This document shows, one piece after another, positions 25,121-34,262 of a DNA stretch of 41,647 bases. The position numbers and the translations under genes were made by a program. How positions within the stretch are numbered: position 1 is the stretch's first letter; each line of letters opens with the position of its first letter. The DNA lies in contig JAIFNG010000006.1 in the NCBI GenBank assembly GCA_020047815.1, positions 1-41,647 of the forward strand, given 5' to 3'. This DNA is from Anaerolinea sp. GTDB taxonomy: Bacteria; Chloroflexota; Anaerolineae; Anaerolineales; Villigracilaceae. Under the pieces are notes generated by a model that was not told the DNA's origin, did no database searches, and saw only the letters and a list, made by a program, of their open reading frames with translations.

Positions 25121-26617
25121 ATGGCGGAACCTTTCTTAGCGTTACGGAAAGTCAGCAAACATTACGCCGGGGTGACAGCCCTCGACAAGGTGGATTTTGA
25201 TATCCAAAAAGGGGAAATCCATTGCCTGGCTGGAGAAAATGGCTCCGGCAAATCAACCATTATCAAGATCATTTCTGAAACCGTTAAAGCTGATCCTGGT
25301 TCCGTTATTGAAATTAAAGGACATGCGGTCCATGGCAACAAGGCAATTGACGCGATCAACAAGGGCATTCAGGTTATCTATCAGGACCCGTCCCTTTTTC
25401 CAAACCTGACCGTGGCTGAAAATATTGCCCTGGGCGGGTTTGTCGCCAGCCATAGAAAGTTGATCAACTGGAAGGAATTGCGGCGGGGGGCTGAAAAAGC
25501 CATGGCCCGGATCGATGTACGCCTGCCGTTGGATGCCATCGTCAGGGAAATTTCCATCGCCGACCAGCAGTTGGTCGCGATCTGCCGCGCCCTGACACGG
25601 GATGTGGAACTCCTCATCATGGACGAGCCAACTGCCTCCCTCACCAAAAAGGAAGTCGATTCACTCCTGGCTGTGGTCACAGACATGAAGAGCAAGGGCA
25701 TTGCCACCATGTTCGTCAGCCACAAGCTTAATGAAATTTTACAAATTGCCGACCGGGTAAGTGTGATCCGCGATGGCAAAATGGTTGGAACCTATCCCGG
25801 TTCAGAATTAAATGATGAAAAACTGACAATTCTGATGACCGGCAAAAAGGTTGAATACCAGCGTTTTGTTGCCGGCAAAAATGGAAATAACCCCATTTTG
25901 GAATGCCAGTGGCTTTCGCGCCGGGGGGAATATAAAGACATTAATTTCAAATTATTCCCCGGAGAGATCCTGGGCATAACCGGCTTGCTCGGATCCGGAC
26001 GAACGGAATTGGCCCTTTCGCTCTTTGGCATCAGCCAGCCTGATACAGGCGAAATTCTTTTCAATGGCAAACCGGTCAATATCCGCAGCATTCAGGACGC
26101 TATGCGCCTGGGGATCGCTTATGTACCTGAGGACCGTCTGACGCAGGGACTGGTAAACAACCAATCGGTTGGCAAGAACATTATTGTCACCACGCTCGAC
26201 AGCCTGGTAAACCGCTTCAAACTGCTCGATCAGGGCAAGGTCACGGACAGCATTCAACGCTGGATAAAGGATCTCACCATTAAAATCCCCAGCGTCGAAT
26301 CTCCGGTTCAAACACTGTCCGGCGGGAATCAACAACGGGTCGTCCTTGCAAAGTGGATTGCCACCCAGCCCCGCGTTCTGATCCTGGACGGCCCCACCAT
26401 CGGGATCGATGTCGCCGCCAAGTTTGACATCCACAAAATTATCCGTGAACTCGCAGAAAAGGGCATTGCCATTATTCTGATCTCTGAAGAGATCCCTGAA
26501 GTTTATAACAACTGTAACCGGGTTCTGGTCATGCATAAGGGCTGCATTCTGGGAGAGTACGATACCCGGCAGGCAACCCAGGAAGATATTCAAAACCATG
26601 TCAATGGCGCATATTAA
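25121..26617 (+). CDS. Sugar ABC transporter, duplicated ATPase subunit (RbsA/LsrA type)
   Basis: The 498-residue protein contains two fused nucleotide-binding domains. The first has Walker A GENGSGKST (about 39-47) and Walker B LLIMDEPTAS; its signature segment is degenerate (ISIADQQ). The second has a degenerate P-loop GLLGSGRTE but a full LSGGNQQR signature and LILDGPTIGID. That asymmetry is normal for the CUT2 family. It powers uptake through the two permeases immediately downstream (12 bp gap). The ATG is preceded by AAAAGGAAA. Confidence 0.95.
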   Translation: MAEPFLALRKVSKHYAGVTALDKVDFDIQKGEIHCLAGENGSGKSTIIKIISETVKADPGSVIEIKGHAVHGNKAIDAINKGIQVIYQDPSLFPNLTVAENIALGGFVASHRKLINWKELRRGAEKAMARIDVRLPLDAIVREISIADQQLVAICRALTRDVELLIMDEPTASLTKKEVDSLLAVVTDMKSKGIATMFVSHKLNEILQIADRVSVIRDGKMVGTYPGSELNDEKLTILMTGKKVEYQRFVAGKNGNNPILECQWLSRRGEYKDINFKLFPGEILGITGLLGSGRTELALSLFGISQPDTGEILFNGKPVNIRSIQDAMRLGIAYVPEDRLTQGLVNNQSVGKNIIVTTLDSLVNRFKLLDQGKVTDSIQRWIKDLTIKIPSVESPVQTLSGGNQQRVVLAKWIATQPRVLILDGPTIGIDVAAKFDIHKIIRELAEKGIAIILISEEIPEVYNNCNRVLVMHKGCILGEYDTRQATQEDIQNHVNGAY

Positions 26618-26629
26618 GGAATACCTTGA

Positions 26630-27631
26630 ATGAAAAAACTCTTAACCCGGCATGAAACCTATGTTTTTTTAGCGATCGTGGTGTTCTCCATCATCATCAC
26701 CTCGATCAACCCCAGTTTCTTCACCATCGAGAACCTGTTCGACCTGCTGAAAAGTTACTCACTAATGGGGACTTTCGCCATTGGCATGTTGTTCGTATTG
26801 ATCTCGGGCGGCATTGATATTTCCTTTACAGCCACAGCCACCATTACGGGCTATGTCGTTGCGGTCCTGTTGTTGAAGTACGGAGAAGGCCTGAACATCC
26901 TGTCAGTCTTCCTGATCGCGGGGGGCATCGGCATTCTATTGGGGTTATTCAATGCCGTGATCATTTATTTCTTCAAGATCCCCAGCATTATCACAACCAT
27001 TGCAACCCTGAATATTTATTACGGGATCCTGACCGTTGTTTCAAAAGGAAAATGGCTTTACGGGTTCCCGACCTGGTTTGGAGATTTCAACAACATCCGG
27101 GTGTTCACGTTATACACAGCAGACGGCAACCCATACGGGCTGTCCATTATTACCGTGATCTGGTTCGCGCTGATACTGATCGGCTGGTTTATCCTGCGCT
27201 ACACCATTTTGGGAAGAAGTATTTATGCCATGGGCGGTAACCCAGCCTCTGCTCAACGCGCCGGATTTAACCTGCTGGGATTGAATCTGTTTGTCTATTC
27301 TTTCATGGGTTTGATGGCAGGCATCGGCAGTGTCATCCAGGCCCTGCTGGTGCAGACGGTCGCGCCCAACTCACTGGTCGGCAAGGAAATGGATGTCATT
27401 GCGGCGGTCGTGCTCGGCGGCGCCAGCCTGACCGGTGGAACAGGCACCATGCTCGGCACCATCCTCGGGGTGACACTGATCGCCATCATGGGCAACGGGC
27501 TTACGCTGATGCACGTCTCATCCCTGTGGTACAAGGTCATTATCGGATTTGTTATTCTGGTTAGCGTGGGCGTCAGCGCTTACCGCAGCAAACGGTCAAC
27601 CCGAAAACATATCATCACTGAAGTTAATTAA
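26630..27631 (+). CDS. Sugar ABC transporter permease (CUT2, RbsC/LsrC type)
   Basis: The 333-residue membrane protein has about eight to ten hydrophobic segments and the CUT2 permease pattern: LLVLISGGIDIS-like (FVLISGGIDISF) near residues 57-68, GRSIYAMGGNPASAQRAG in the cytoplasmic coupling loop, and VVLGGASLTGGTGTMLGT later. It forms the channel with the next protein. AAGGAA precedes the ATG. Short gaps on both sides place it firmly in the operon. Confidence 0.93.
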   Translation: MKKLLTRHETYVFLAIVVFSIIITSINPSFFTIENLFDLLKSYSLMGTFAIGMLFVLISGGIDISFTATATITGYVVAVLLLKYGEGLNILSVFLIAGGIGILLGLFNAVIIYFFKIPSIITTIATLNIYYGILTVVSKGKWLYGFPTWFGDFNNIRVFTLYTADGNPYGLSIITVIWFALILIGWFILRYTILGRSIYAMGGNPASAQRAGFNLLGLNLFVYSFMGLMAGIGSVIQALLVQTVAPNSLVGKEMDVIAAVVLGGASLTGGTGTMLGTILGVTLIAIMGNGLTLMHVSSLWYKVIIGFVILVSVGVSAYRSKRSTRKHIITEVN

Positions 27632-27645
27632 TTCCGGAGGTTTCC

Positions 27646-28629
27646 GTGTTGCGAAAGTTTTCACATTTCTTGGTCTTACTGGCTGTGATGGTTTTTATCA
27701 TGTTTTTGATGTGGGGCTTTACCGGCCATGATTTTATGAATCTGGGCAATTTTCAATCCATGGCCTATCAGATGCCCGAACTGGGCGTTCTCTCCCTGGC
27801 AATGATGATCGCCATGCTCACCTCCGGGATCAATCTGTCCATTATCGCCACTGCCAATCTTTCGGGTATTGTCATCGCCTTGATCCTGACCACATATCTT
27901 TCACCCGATGCCGTCGGTGGATCCACTTTCTGGGTAATTGTCATCGCCATTTTGGCCGGGTTGATCGTCTCGGCGCTGGTTGGTGCGCTCAACGGATTCT
28001 TGATCGCCGTGTTGGAGATCTCCCCCATCCTGGCGACCCTGGGAACCATGATCATGATCAGCGGCATTTCGATCGTCCTCACTGAAGGGTATGTCATATC
28101 CGGTTTTCCAACTGCCATGCTGGCCATTGGCAATGGCGACCTGTTGGGAATTCCCATCCCCATTTTGGTCTTCCTGGGCTGCGCCGTGATCATGTCGGTT
28201 ATTTTGAATAACACGCCCCTGGGCACACGCATCTACCTGTTGGGTTCCAACCCGATCGCGTGTTTTTATTCCGGTGTCGACAACCGGTCGGTACTCTTCC
28301 GAACCTATATTATTTCAGGGCTCTACTCCGGGGTTGCCGCGGTCATAATGATTTCCCGTTTTAATTCCGCCAAGGCGGATTATGGCGAATCATATCTGCT
28401 GCTCACTGTGCTGGCGGCAGTGCTGGGCGGGGTCAGCGCTGCCGGCGGATTCGGGCGAGTCTCCGGGCTTTTCCTTTCCCTCGTGATCCTGCAAATGATC
28501 TCAAGCGGTTTGAATCTGATGGGTATCAGCAACTTCCTGACCCTGGCTTTGTGGGGCATCGTCCTCATCTTCGTCATGGTCGTCAATTATTTCATCGAGA
28601 ATCAACAACAGGGAAGGCGGATCGCATGA
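27646..28629 (+). CDS. Sugar ABC transporter permease (CUT2, LsrD/RhaQ type)
   Basis: This 327-residue permease is the second half of the heterodimeric channel. It carries MLTSGINLSIIATANLSG, GTRIYLLGSNPIACFYSGV in the coupling loop, and VLGGVSAAGGFGRVSG. It begins with GTG 27646, 5 nt after CGGAGG. Two different permeases, rather than one homodimer, is the arrangement of rhamnose (RhaPQ) and AI-2 (LsrCD) importers. Its stop overlaps the kinase start by four bases. Confidence 0.93.
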   Translation: MLRKFSHFLVLLAVMVFIMFLMWGFTGHDFMNLGNFQSMAYQMPELGVLSLAMMIAMLTSGINLSIIATANLSGIVIALILTTYLSPDAVGGSTFWVIVIAILAGLIVSALVGALNGFLIAVLEISPILATLGTMIMISGISIVLTEGYVISGFPTAMLAIGNGDLLGIPIPILVFLGCAVIMSVILNNTPLGTRIYLLGSNPIACFYSGVDNRSVLFRTYIISGLYSGVAAVIMISRFNSAKADYGESYLLLTVLAAVLGGVSAAGGFGRVSGLFLSLVILQMISSGLNLMGISNFLTLALWGIVLIFVMVVNYFIENQQQGRRIA

Positions 28630-30140
28630 AACATCTATTGGGAATTGACCTTGGCACAACCAGCTTAAAAGTAAGTCTTTTTACGGACGGCGGCATGTGG
28701 GTGGATTCGCAGTCGCGTGAGTATCCAATTCAAATTCCCCAGCCGGGCTTTGCGGAACAGGATCCACAGGACTGGTGGGATGCCCTGGTCAGCGCGAGCC
28801 AGGCACTGCGGCAGATGCATCCGGAAAAGTTCGATCAGATAGCGGGGATCGGCATCTGCGGGCAGATGCACACCCAGGTATATCTTGACCGGGACGAAAA
28901 CATCCTCCGTCCAGCCATCACCTGGATGGACCAGCGCAGCGCCCCGATCGTGGAACGGTTCAAGAACGACCCGGCCTCGCGCAAGCTGATCTTCGATTCA
29001 ACCTCCAATGATGTGTCCACTACCTACACTGCTTTACACATCAAATGGGTTCAGGAAAACCAACCGGAGATATGGTCAAAAGTGGAGCACATCCTGCTGG
29101 CAAAGGATTACCTGAAATATCGGCTGACCGGGCGCATGGTCACGGACTTTGCAGATGCCAGCGGAACTCTGCTTTTTGATGTGCAAAAAGAGTCCTGGTC
29201 ATCGGCGGCTTTTGATTTCTTCGGCATCCCGCGCAGAATGTTCCCCGAAGTGCTGCCCTCCGATGAGATCATTGGAAAGGTGACCCCGGAAGCCAGCGGG
29301 CTCGTCGGAATAAAAGCCGGCACCCCCATGGTGAATGGAAGTTCAGATAATTCCGCCTCTGCGCTTGGCGCCGGAATGGCCCTGCCAGGGCAGGTAACCC
29401 TCATCATCGGGACAGCCGGTGTAATTACCGTTTGCTCGGACCACCCATTGGTCGATACACAAAACCGCACCCTGTGCTGGCACTACTGCCTACGGGACCG
29501 CTGGGCAACCCTCGGCATTATGCAGACAGCGGGGGAATCACTCGAGTGGTTCAAGAACGCCTTTGACCACGCGGAAGACCCCGCCGCTTCATCAGGAGAT
29601 ATCTTCAACCGCTACAATGAGTTGATTGCAGATGTTCCTGACGGCAGCAATGGCTTGATCTTTCTGCCATACCTCAACGGAGAGCGGACCCCATATTGGG
29701 ATTCCAATGCACGCGGCGTATTTTTCGGCGTCAACCTGAAAACAAAAAAGGCCGACTTTGTAAAAGCGGTCATGGAAGGGGTGTCCTATGCCCTGCGCAA
29801 TAATATCGAGACAGTTGAATCACTGGGGATCCACATCAATGAGGTGCGTGCCGTGGGCGGCGGATTGAAGAGCAGGGTCTGGCTGGAAGTGCTCGGGAAG
29901 ATCCTGCGAAAACCCGTTGCCACCGTCAGCATCCGTGATACTGCCAACCTGGGAAATATCCTGCTCTGCGGAAAAGCGCTGGGCATCTTTTCATCATACG
30001 AAGAGACGGTTAATAAAATTGTTGCAGTCGATCAGACTGTCCATTACCCGACCGGCTCTGATATTTACGAAAAACAGTACCCCTTATTCCTGGAGCTTTA
30101 CCAAACCCTAAAACCTGTTTTCAAACATGCCTCTGAATAA
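28626..30140 (+). CDS. FGGY-family sugar kinase, xylulokinase-like
   Basis: The 504-residue kinase has the FGGY two-domain fold: phosphate loop GIDLGTTSLKVSLF at 5-18, GICGQMHTQVYLD, MDQRSAP, a GTAGVITV segment opening domain II, YLNGERTPYWDSNARG, and VGGGLKSRVWLE with the adenosine-site motif. The XylB signature GQMHG reads GQMHT, so a different ketose or polyol is possible. ATG 28626 overlaps the permease stop (ATGA); a longer frame from 28551 would lie inside the permease gene. It probably phosphorylates the imported sugar after isomerisation. Confidence 0.9.
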   Translation: MKHLLGIDLGTTSLKVSLFTDGGMWVDSQSREYPIQIPQPGFAEQDPQDWWDALVSASQALRQMHPEKFDQIAGIGICGQMHTQVYLDRDENILRPAITWMDQRSAPIVERFKNDPASRKLIFDSTSNDVSTTYTALHIKWVQENQPEIWSKVEHILLAKDYLKYRLTGRMVTDFADASGTLLFDVQKESWSSAAFDFFGIPRRMFPEVLPSDEIIGKVTPEASGLVGIKAGTPMVNGSSDNSASALGAGMALPGQVTLIIGTAGVITVCSDHPLVDTQNRTLCWHYCLRDRWATLGIMQTAGESLEWFKNAFDHAEDPAASSGDIFNRYNELIADVPDGSNGLIFLPYLNGERTPYWDSNARGVFFGVNLKTKKADFVKAVMEGVSYALRNNIETVESLGIHINEVRAVGGGLKSRVWLEVLGKILRKPVATVSIRDTANLGNILLCGKALGIFSSYEETVNKIVAVDQTVHYPTGSDIYEKQYPLFLELYQTLKPVFKHASE

Positions 30141-30266
30141 ATGATGGAATTAACAAAACCCTCCCGGATTTCCGGCTGGCAGACAACACTTGCCAGGGAA
30201 ACTTATCGGGACGTAATCCACAAAACAATTCAATAAACCCGAGTGACTGCCAGGATCAATTCCTTT
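30141..30266 (+). other. Short intergenic stretch between the two kinases
   Basis: About 125 bp separate the kinase genes. I see no terminator and no convincing promoter, so transcription probably continues. A possible in-frame GTG at 30243 would add eight residues to the next protein. Confidence 0.4.
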
Positions 30267-31772
30267 ATGACGAAAGAATCCAGGACGGATATAAAACTTT
30301 TAGCCTTTGACCTGGGCGCGGAAAGCGGGCGCGCCATGGTCGGTCATTTTGACGGGTCTCACATTCAGCTTGAACAGGTCCACCGGTTTGCCAACGGACC
30401 CGTTCGCGTTGGTGGCAGCCTTTACACCGATGCGCTTTATATCTGGGATCAAATGCAAAACGGACTGCAGAAGGCGGCGGCACAATACGGGAAAAATTTG
30501 GTCAGTGTGGGCGTGGATACGTGGGGCGTGGATTTTGCGCTGTTGGATGGCAGAAATAATTTGTTGGGCAATCCGCATCACTACCGGGACCATCGTACCG
30601 ATGGAATGATCGAACTGGCTTGTTCAATTGTGCCGCAGGATGAGATCTACTCACAGACCGGCAACCAGTTCATGCAATTCAACACTCTCTTTCAATTATA
30701 TTCACTGGTCAGGAACGACCCCAACATCCTGCTGACTGCCGGCTCATTGCTGATGCTGCCGGACTTGTTCCATTTCTGGTTGTGCGGCGAGCGGGCAAAT
30801 GAGTATTCCGTGGCGACCACTTCACAATGTTATGACCAACAAAAAAAGGACTGGGCCTGGGACCTGATCGGGCAATTGGGTATTCCCGCCGGCATCTTTC
30901 AACCCGTGATCCAACCCGGACAAAAAATCGGCAGTCTGCACACTTGGCTCGCAAATGCCGCCGGATGTCCGCAGTTGACGGTGGTGGTGCCCGCCAGCCA
31001 CGATACAGGCAGCGCTGTCACCGCGGTCCCGGTCAGCGGGCCTGATTTCATGTATATCAGTTCCGGCACGTGGTCTTTGGTGGGGGTCGAATTGGACCAA
31101 CCCTGCATTACTGCCCAGAGCCTGGCATATAACCTGACCAACGAAGGCAACCCGGGCGGGCGCACCCGCTTCCTTAAAGTCGTGCCTGGCATGTGGCTCC
31201 TGCAGCAAAGCAGGAATGAATGGGCGCGTGCCGGCAGGAATTATTCCTACGAAGAACTGACAAACCTGGCCGCCAGTGCACCCGCCTGCGGCTCCATGGT
31301 GGATATTACCGCCCCTGAATTTATAGACCCGGGAGATATGCCCGCACGTATCCGCAGTTTCTGTCAGGAAACCCGCCAACCCATCCCGCAGACAGATGGA
31401 GAGGTCGCACGCTGTATTCTGGAGAGCCTCGCATATCAATATCGCTCCCTGTTGGAGGATTTTGAACTCGTGCTTGGGAAATGCCTCACGGTGGTGCACA
31501 TCATTGGCGGCGGGTCCAAAAATGACCTGTTGAACCAGATCACCTCCAACTGTGTTAATCGCCCGGTGATCGCCGGCCCTGTAGAAGCGACCGCCATCGG
31601 AAATTTATTAATGCAAGCCCTGGGTCTCGGGTATCTTTCAACAGTGAAGGAGATCCGCCAGGTAATCAGGAGCTCCTTCCAACCGGTGATCTTCGAACCC
31701 CATCACTCCCTCCAATGGGAGGAAGGCTACCAGCGTTACCGCCAACTCAGCCGTCTTCTTCGACGCCGATGA
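30267..31772 (+). CDS. FGGY-family kinase, rhamnulokinase-like
   Basis: The 501-residue protein matches the rhamnulokinase branch: FDLGAESGRAMVGHFDG at the N terminus, VGVDTWGVDFALLD, the RDHRTDGM loop, NQFMQFNTLFQLYSL, SHDTGSAVTAVP, YISSGTWSLVGVE, TNEGNPGGRTRFLK and HIIGGGSKNDLLNQ. These features distinguish RhaB from xylulokinases. The enzyme would make ketose 1-phosphate, the substrate class of the FucA-type aldolase in the same operon. ATG 30267 (AGGATC upstream) is preferred to GTG 30243, which has no ribosome site. Confidence 0.88.
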   Translation: MTKESRTDIKLLAFDLGAESGRAMVGHFDGSHIQLEQVHRFANGPVRVGGSLYTDALYIWDQMQNGLQKAAAQYGKNLVSVGVDTWGVDFALLDGRNNLLGNPHHYRDHRTDGMIELACSIVPQDEIYSQTGNQFMQFNTLFQLYSLVRNDPNILLTAGSLLMLPDLFHFWLCGERANEYSVATTSQCYDQQKKDWAWDLIGQLGIPAGIFQPVIQPGQKIGSLHTWLANAAGCPQLTVVVPASHDTGSAVTAVPVSGPDFMYISSGTWSLVGVELDQPCITAQSLAYNLTNEGNPGGRTRFLKVVPGMWLLQQSRNEWARAGRNYSYEELTNLAASAPACGSMVDITAPEFIDPGDMPARIRSFCQETRQPIPQTDGEVARCILESLAYQYRSLLEDFELVLGKCLTVVHIIGGGSKNDLLNQITSNCVNRPVIAGPVEATAIGNLLMQALGLGYLSTVKEIRQVIRSSFQPVIFEPHHSLQWEEGYQRYRQLSRLLRRR

Positions 31773-31850
31773 ATCACACCCGGGTGATGTATAATTTTCC
31801 TGCAACCATTGCCTGGACTGCCACACACTTTATTAAGAAGGTTTCCCTTT

Positions 31851-32801
31851 ATGAAAGAAAAACTCAGGTTGATGATCAAGATTGCCAAACTTTATTACGA
31901 GAGCGGTCTGACGCAGGACACGATCTCGCAGCGACTGCGCCTCTCCCGCCCGCGGGTCTCACGATTAATGCAGGAGGCGCTTGAGCAGGGCATTATCAAG
32001 ATCAGCATCGCGCAGGAGCCGGGCAGTTACGCTGAACTGGAACAAAAAGTGGAAACCCGCTTCGGACTGCTCGAAGCGATCATTGTGGATGTGAGCGACC
32101 CGGAAGCCAATGAGAGCGTCTCAAAGGAACTTGGTATCGCTGCCGCAGAGCAGTTCAGCCGCCTGGTTCAGGATGGAGATACTGTCGGGCTGACCTGGGG
32201 GGTAACCCTGGCTTCCATGGTCGAAAAACTAAACCCTGAAAAGAAACGCAACTGCATGGTGGTTCAAATGGTCGGCGGTTTGGGTGAACCCCAGGCGGAG
32301 ACCCATGCCACCGGACTCGTCAGCCGCACCTCTGCCGCGATCGGCGCCTCATTGTGGCTTCTCCCCGCACCCGGGGTGGTCGACTCGGCTGAGTTTGCAG
32401 CCCTGCTCCGTTCAGACCGTCACATCGCGCAGACCCTCGAGATGGTCAGGAAGGCAAATATTGCATTTGCGGGCATTGGGGCACTCACCCGTGATTCGCT
32501 GCTGATGCGCGCCGAAAGTATCATCTCCTGGAAGGAGATGGAGAAACTGATCGCGCTTGGCGCTGTGGGGGATATTGGATTGCATTTCTACGACATTCAG
32601 GGAAATCCCATCCAGACCGAATTGGATGAGCGGGTGATCGGGATCAGTCTGGAAGAAATGCGCAGCCTTAACCGGGTGGTCGGAATTGCCGGCGGGGCAG
32701 CCAAATTTAATGCTATTTTGGGAGCCATTCGCGGACGCTTCATTAATACCCTGGTGACCGATCTGGGGACCGCCCGAAAATTATTGGAAGTACCATCCTG
32801 A
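31851..32801 (+). CDS. SorC/DeoR-type sugar-binding transcriptional regulator
   Basis: This 316-residue regulator has an N-terminal helix-turn-helix (about residues 13-45, LYYESGLTQDTISQRLRLSRPRVSRLM) and a SorC sugar-phosphate-binding domain with GLTWGVTLASMV, MVGGLG, LWLLPAPGVVDS, AFAGIGAL and VVGIAGGAAKFNAI. Members sense phosphorylated sugars and relieve repression. ATG 31851 follows AAGAAGG at good spacing. As the only regulator in the island it is the likely ligand of the inverted repeat at 23076-23117, which would make the operon autoregulated. Confidence 0.92.
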   Translation: MKEKLRLMIKIAKLYYESGLTQDTISQRLRLSRPRVSRLMQEALEQGIIKISIAQEPGSYAELEQKVETRFGLLEAIIVDVSDPEANESVSKELGIAAAEQFSRLVQDGDTVGLTWGVTLASMVEKLNPEKKRNCMVVQMVGGLGEPQAETHATGLVSRTSAAIGASLWLLPAPGVVDSAEFAALLRSDRHIAQTLEMVRKANIAFAGIGALTRDSLLMRAESIISWKEMEKLIALGAVGDIGLHFYDIQGNPIQTELDERVIGISLEEMRSLNRVVGIAGGAAKFNAILGAIRGRFINTLVTDLGTARKLLEVPS

Positions 32802-32873
32802 AAAATAATCGGTTCCTCATTCCCCGAACCTGAACGAAGGTAAATTCCACGCTCCCGTCTTTGCCGAGATTTA

Positions 32874-32892
32874 TGTTATCATTTTGATGACA
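32874..32892. promoter_or_regulatory. Imperfect palindrome upstream of the dehydrogenase
   Basis: TGTTATCA-TTT-TGATGACA (one mismatch over 8-bp arms) lies about 90 bp upstream of the dehydrogenase ATG, in a 177-bp gap without other features. It could be an operator, but it does not match the 23076 repeat closely. Confidence 0.3.
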
Positions 32893-32978
32893 TTTCAAGA
32901 CATGGACTTTCTGCGATTCTTGTATGCCGCTCCAACACCATGAAATAAAAACATCGATGCGTAAGGGTGATTTTTTTA

Positions 32979-34058
32979 ATGAACAACCAACTGGCAAAAC
33001 TGAAAGCCATTGTAACAATGACGATCAGCAGCACACAACTGGACAGGCTGCAAAGTCGCTATGAAGTGATCCAGGCGGGCTGGGGAAAAACCGGTCGTCG
33101 TTTATCTGAAAATGAGTTGTCTGCCACGCTGGAAGGCGCCGACCTTCTGCTGGTGGGATATGAGCAGGTTACCGCACAGGTCATTGAAAAGGCAAAAGAA
33201 TTAAAATTGATCGGCTGCTCCCGCTCGAATCCGGTCAATGTGGATGTGGCTGCCGCCACCCTGCGCGGGATACCGGTCATTCATGCGCCTGGCAGAAACG
33301 CTAACGCGGCTGCGGAGTTTACCATTGGCTTGATGCTGAATGTGGCTCGTCATATTGCCCGCAGTGACCGCGCACTCAGGTCTGGCCGCTACCTGGGGGA
33401 CGCTGCCAGCTCCTTTGCCGGCGCCAACCCCGACCATGATATCGTCTGGAACCTGGATGGCGACAGTCCTTACAAGCAGCTGCGCGGATTTGAACTTCGG
33501 GGCCGCACCCTGGGTCTTATCGGTCTGGGCAACGTTGCCACTCAGGTGGTGCACCTGGCACAAGCCTTCGGCATGAACGTGCTTGTCTTCTCCCATGCGG
33601 CAGATGCCAAACTGGCGGCTCAATTGGGCATTCAGATGGTGGAGCTGGATGAGCTGCTGCAGCGCTCTGACTTTATATCAGTCCATTGCAAGGTAACAGA
33701 CGAAACCCGTGAATTATTGGACAGTCGTGCATTTCGCCTGATGAAACCTACCGCGTACCTGATCAACTCAGCCCGGGCAGTCGTGGTCGATCAGGAAGCT
33801 TTATTGGAGGCATTAAATGAGAAGCGGATCGCGGGCGCGGCATTGGATGTCTTTTGGTACGAACCATTACCCGCCAACCATCCTTTGTTAAAAATGGAAA
33901 ATGTGACCCTCACACCGCATCTGGGGGGAGCCACCATGGAAGTACCCGAACTGCATTCCAAAATGATCGTTGATGATGTCTTTCTCTGGCTGGATCAAAA
34001 AATGCCCCGATATGTTTTCAACCCGGATGTCTTGAATTTCCCCCGCTCATCCAAATAA
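32979..34058 (+). CDS. D-2-hydroxyacid dehydrogenase, YoaD/SerA-like
   Basis: The 359-residue NAD-dependent enzyme has the D-isomer-specific dehydrogenase fold. The nucleotide loop GLIGLGNVA is at 179-187 (third Gly replaced by Ala). Catalytic R266 lies in INSARA, E295 in WYEPLP and H314 in TPHLGG. An insertion with a GDSPYKQLRG segment precedes the Rossmann domain, as in YoaD-type proteins linked to FGGY kinases in Bacillus. ATG 32979 is preferred to an in-frame GTG 12 bp earlier, which overlaps the AAGGG ribosome site. It may oxidise or reduce a hydroxyacid branch product; the substrate is unknown. Confidence 0.88.
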   Translation: MNNQLAKLKAIVTMTISSTQLDRLQSRYEVIQAGWGKTGRRLSENELSATLEGADLLLVGYEQVTAQVIEKAKELKLIGCSRSNPVNVDVAAATLRGIPVIHAPGRNANAAAEFTIGLMLNVARHIARSDRALRSGRYLGDAASSFAGANPDHDIVWNLDGDSPYKQLRGFELRGRTLGLIGLGNVATQVVHLAQAFGMNVLVFSHAADAKLAAQLGIQMVELDELLQRSDFISVHCKVTDETRELLDSRAFRLMKPTAYLINSARAVVVDQEALLEALNEKRIAGAALDVFWYEPLPANHPLLKMENVTLTPHLGGATMEVPELHSKMIVDDVFLWLDQKMPRYVFNPDVLNFPRSSK

Positions 34059-34179
34059 AAGGTATGCCAGCCATGGCAGAACTTGCGATGAACCTCCAGG
34101 ATGGAAGACCGCGTTCCCTTTGATTAGAGTTTTTTAATAACTTACTTGATCTTAGCAAATGTCTTTGATAAAATTCTGC

Positions 34180-34222
34180 TTGTAATCGCCCAGGATGCCC
34201 CCCTCATCCTGGGCGATTACAA
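34180..34222. terminator. 18-bp perfect hairpin between convergent genes
   Basis: 34180-34197 pairs without mismatch with 34205-34222 around a 7-nt C-rich loop. It sits between the ends of the plus-strand dehydrogenase and the minus-strand PfkB gene. T tracts are short on both sides, so it may act as a terminator with partial efficiency or as an mRNA 3'-end stabiliser. The rest of 34059-34262 shows no gene. Confidence 0.75.
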
Positions 34223-34262
34223 TTTTAGTTGAAGGGGATTTCTTATACCGCGCCGGTTTGCA

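Noticed and set aside
28551..28625. 25-residue extension of the xylulokinase-like protein
   Set aside because: It overlaps the permease gene; the ATGA overlap at 28626 and the conserved kinase N terminus mark the real start.
30822..31499. 225-codon minus-strand frame
   Set aside because: Shadow of the rhamnulokinase-like gene, which shows all family motifs on the plus strand.
24000..32801. Identification of the operon as a true AI-2 (lsr) system
   Set aside because: LsrF and LsrG are absent, the binding protein changes AI-2 contact residues, and rhamnulokinase- and FucA-type enzymes point to a sugar.
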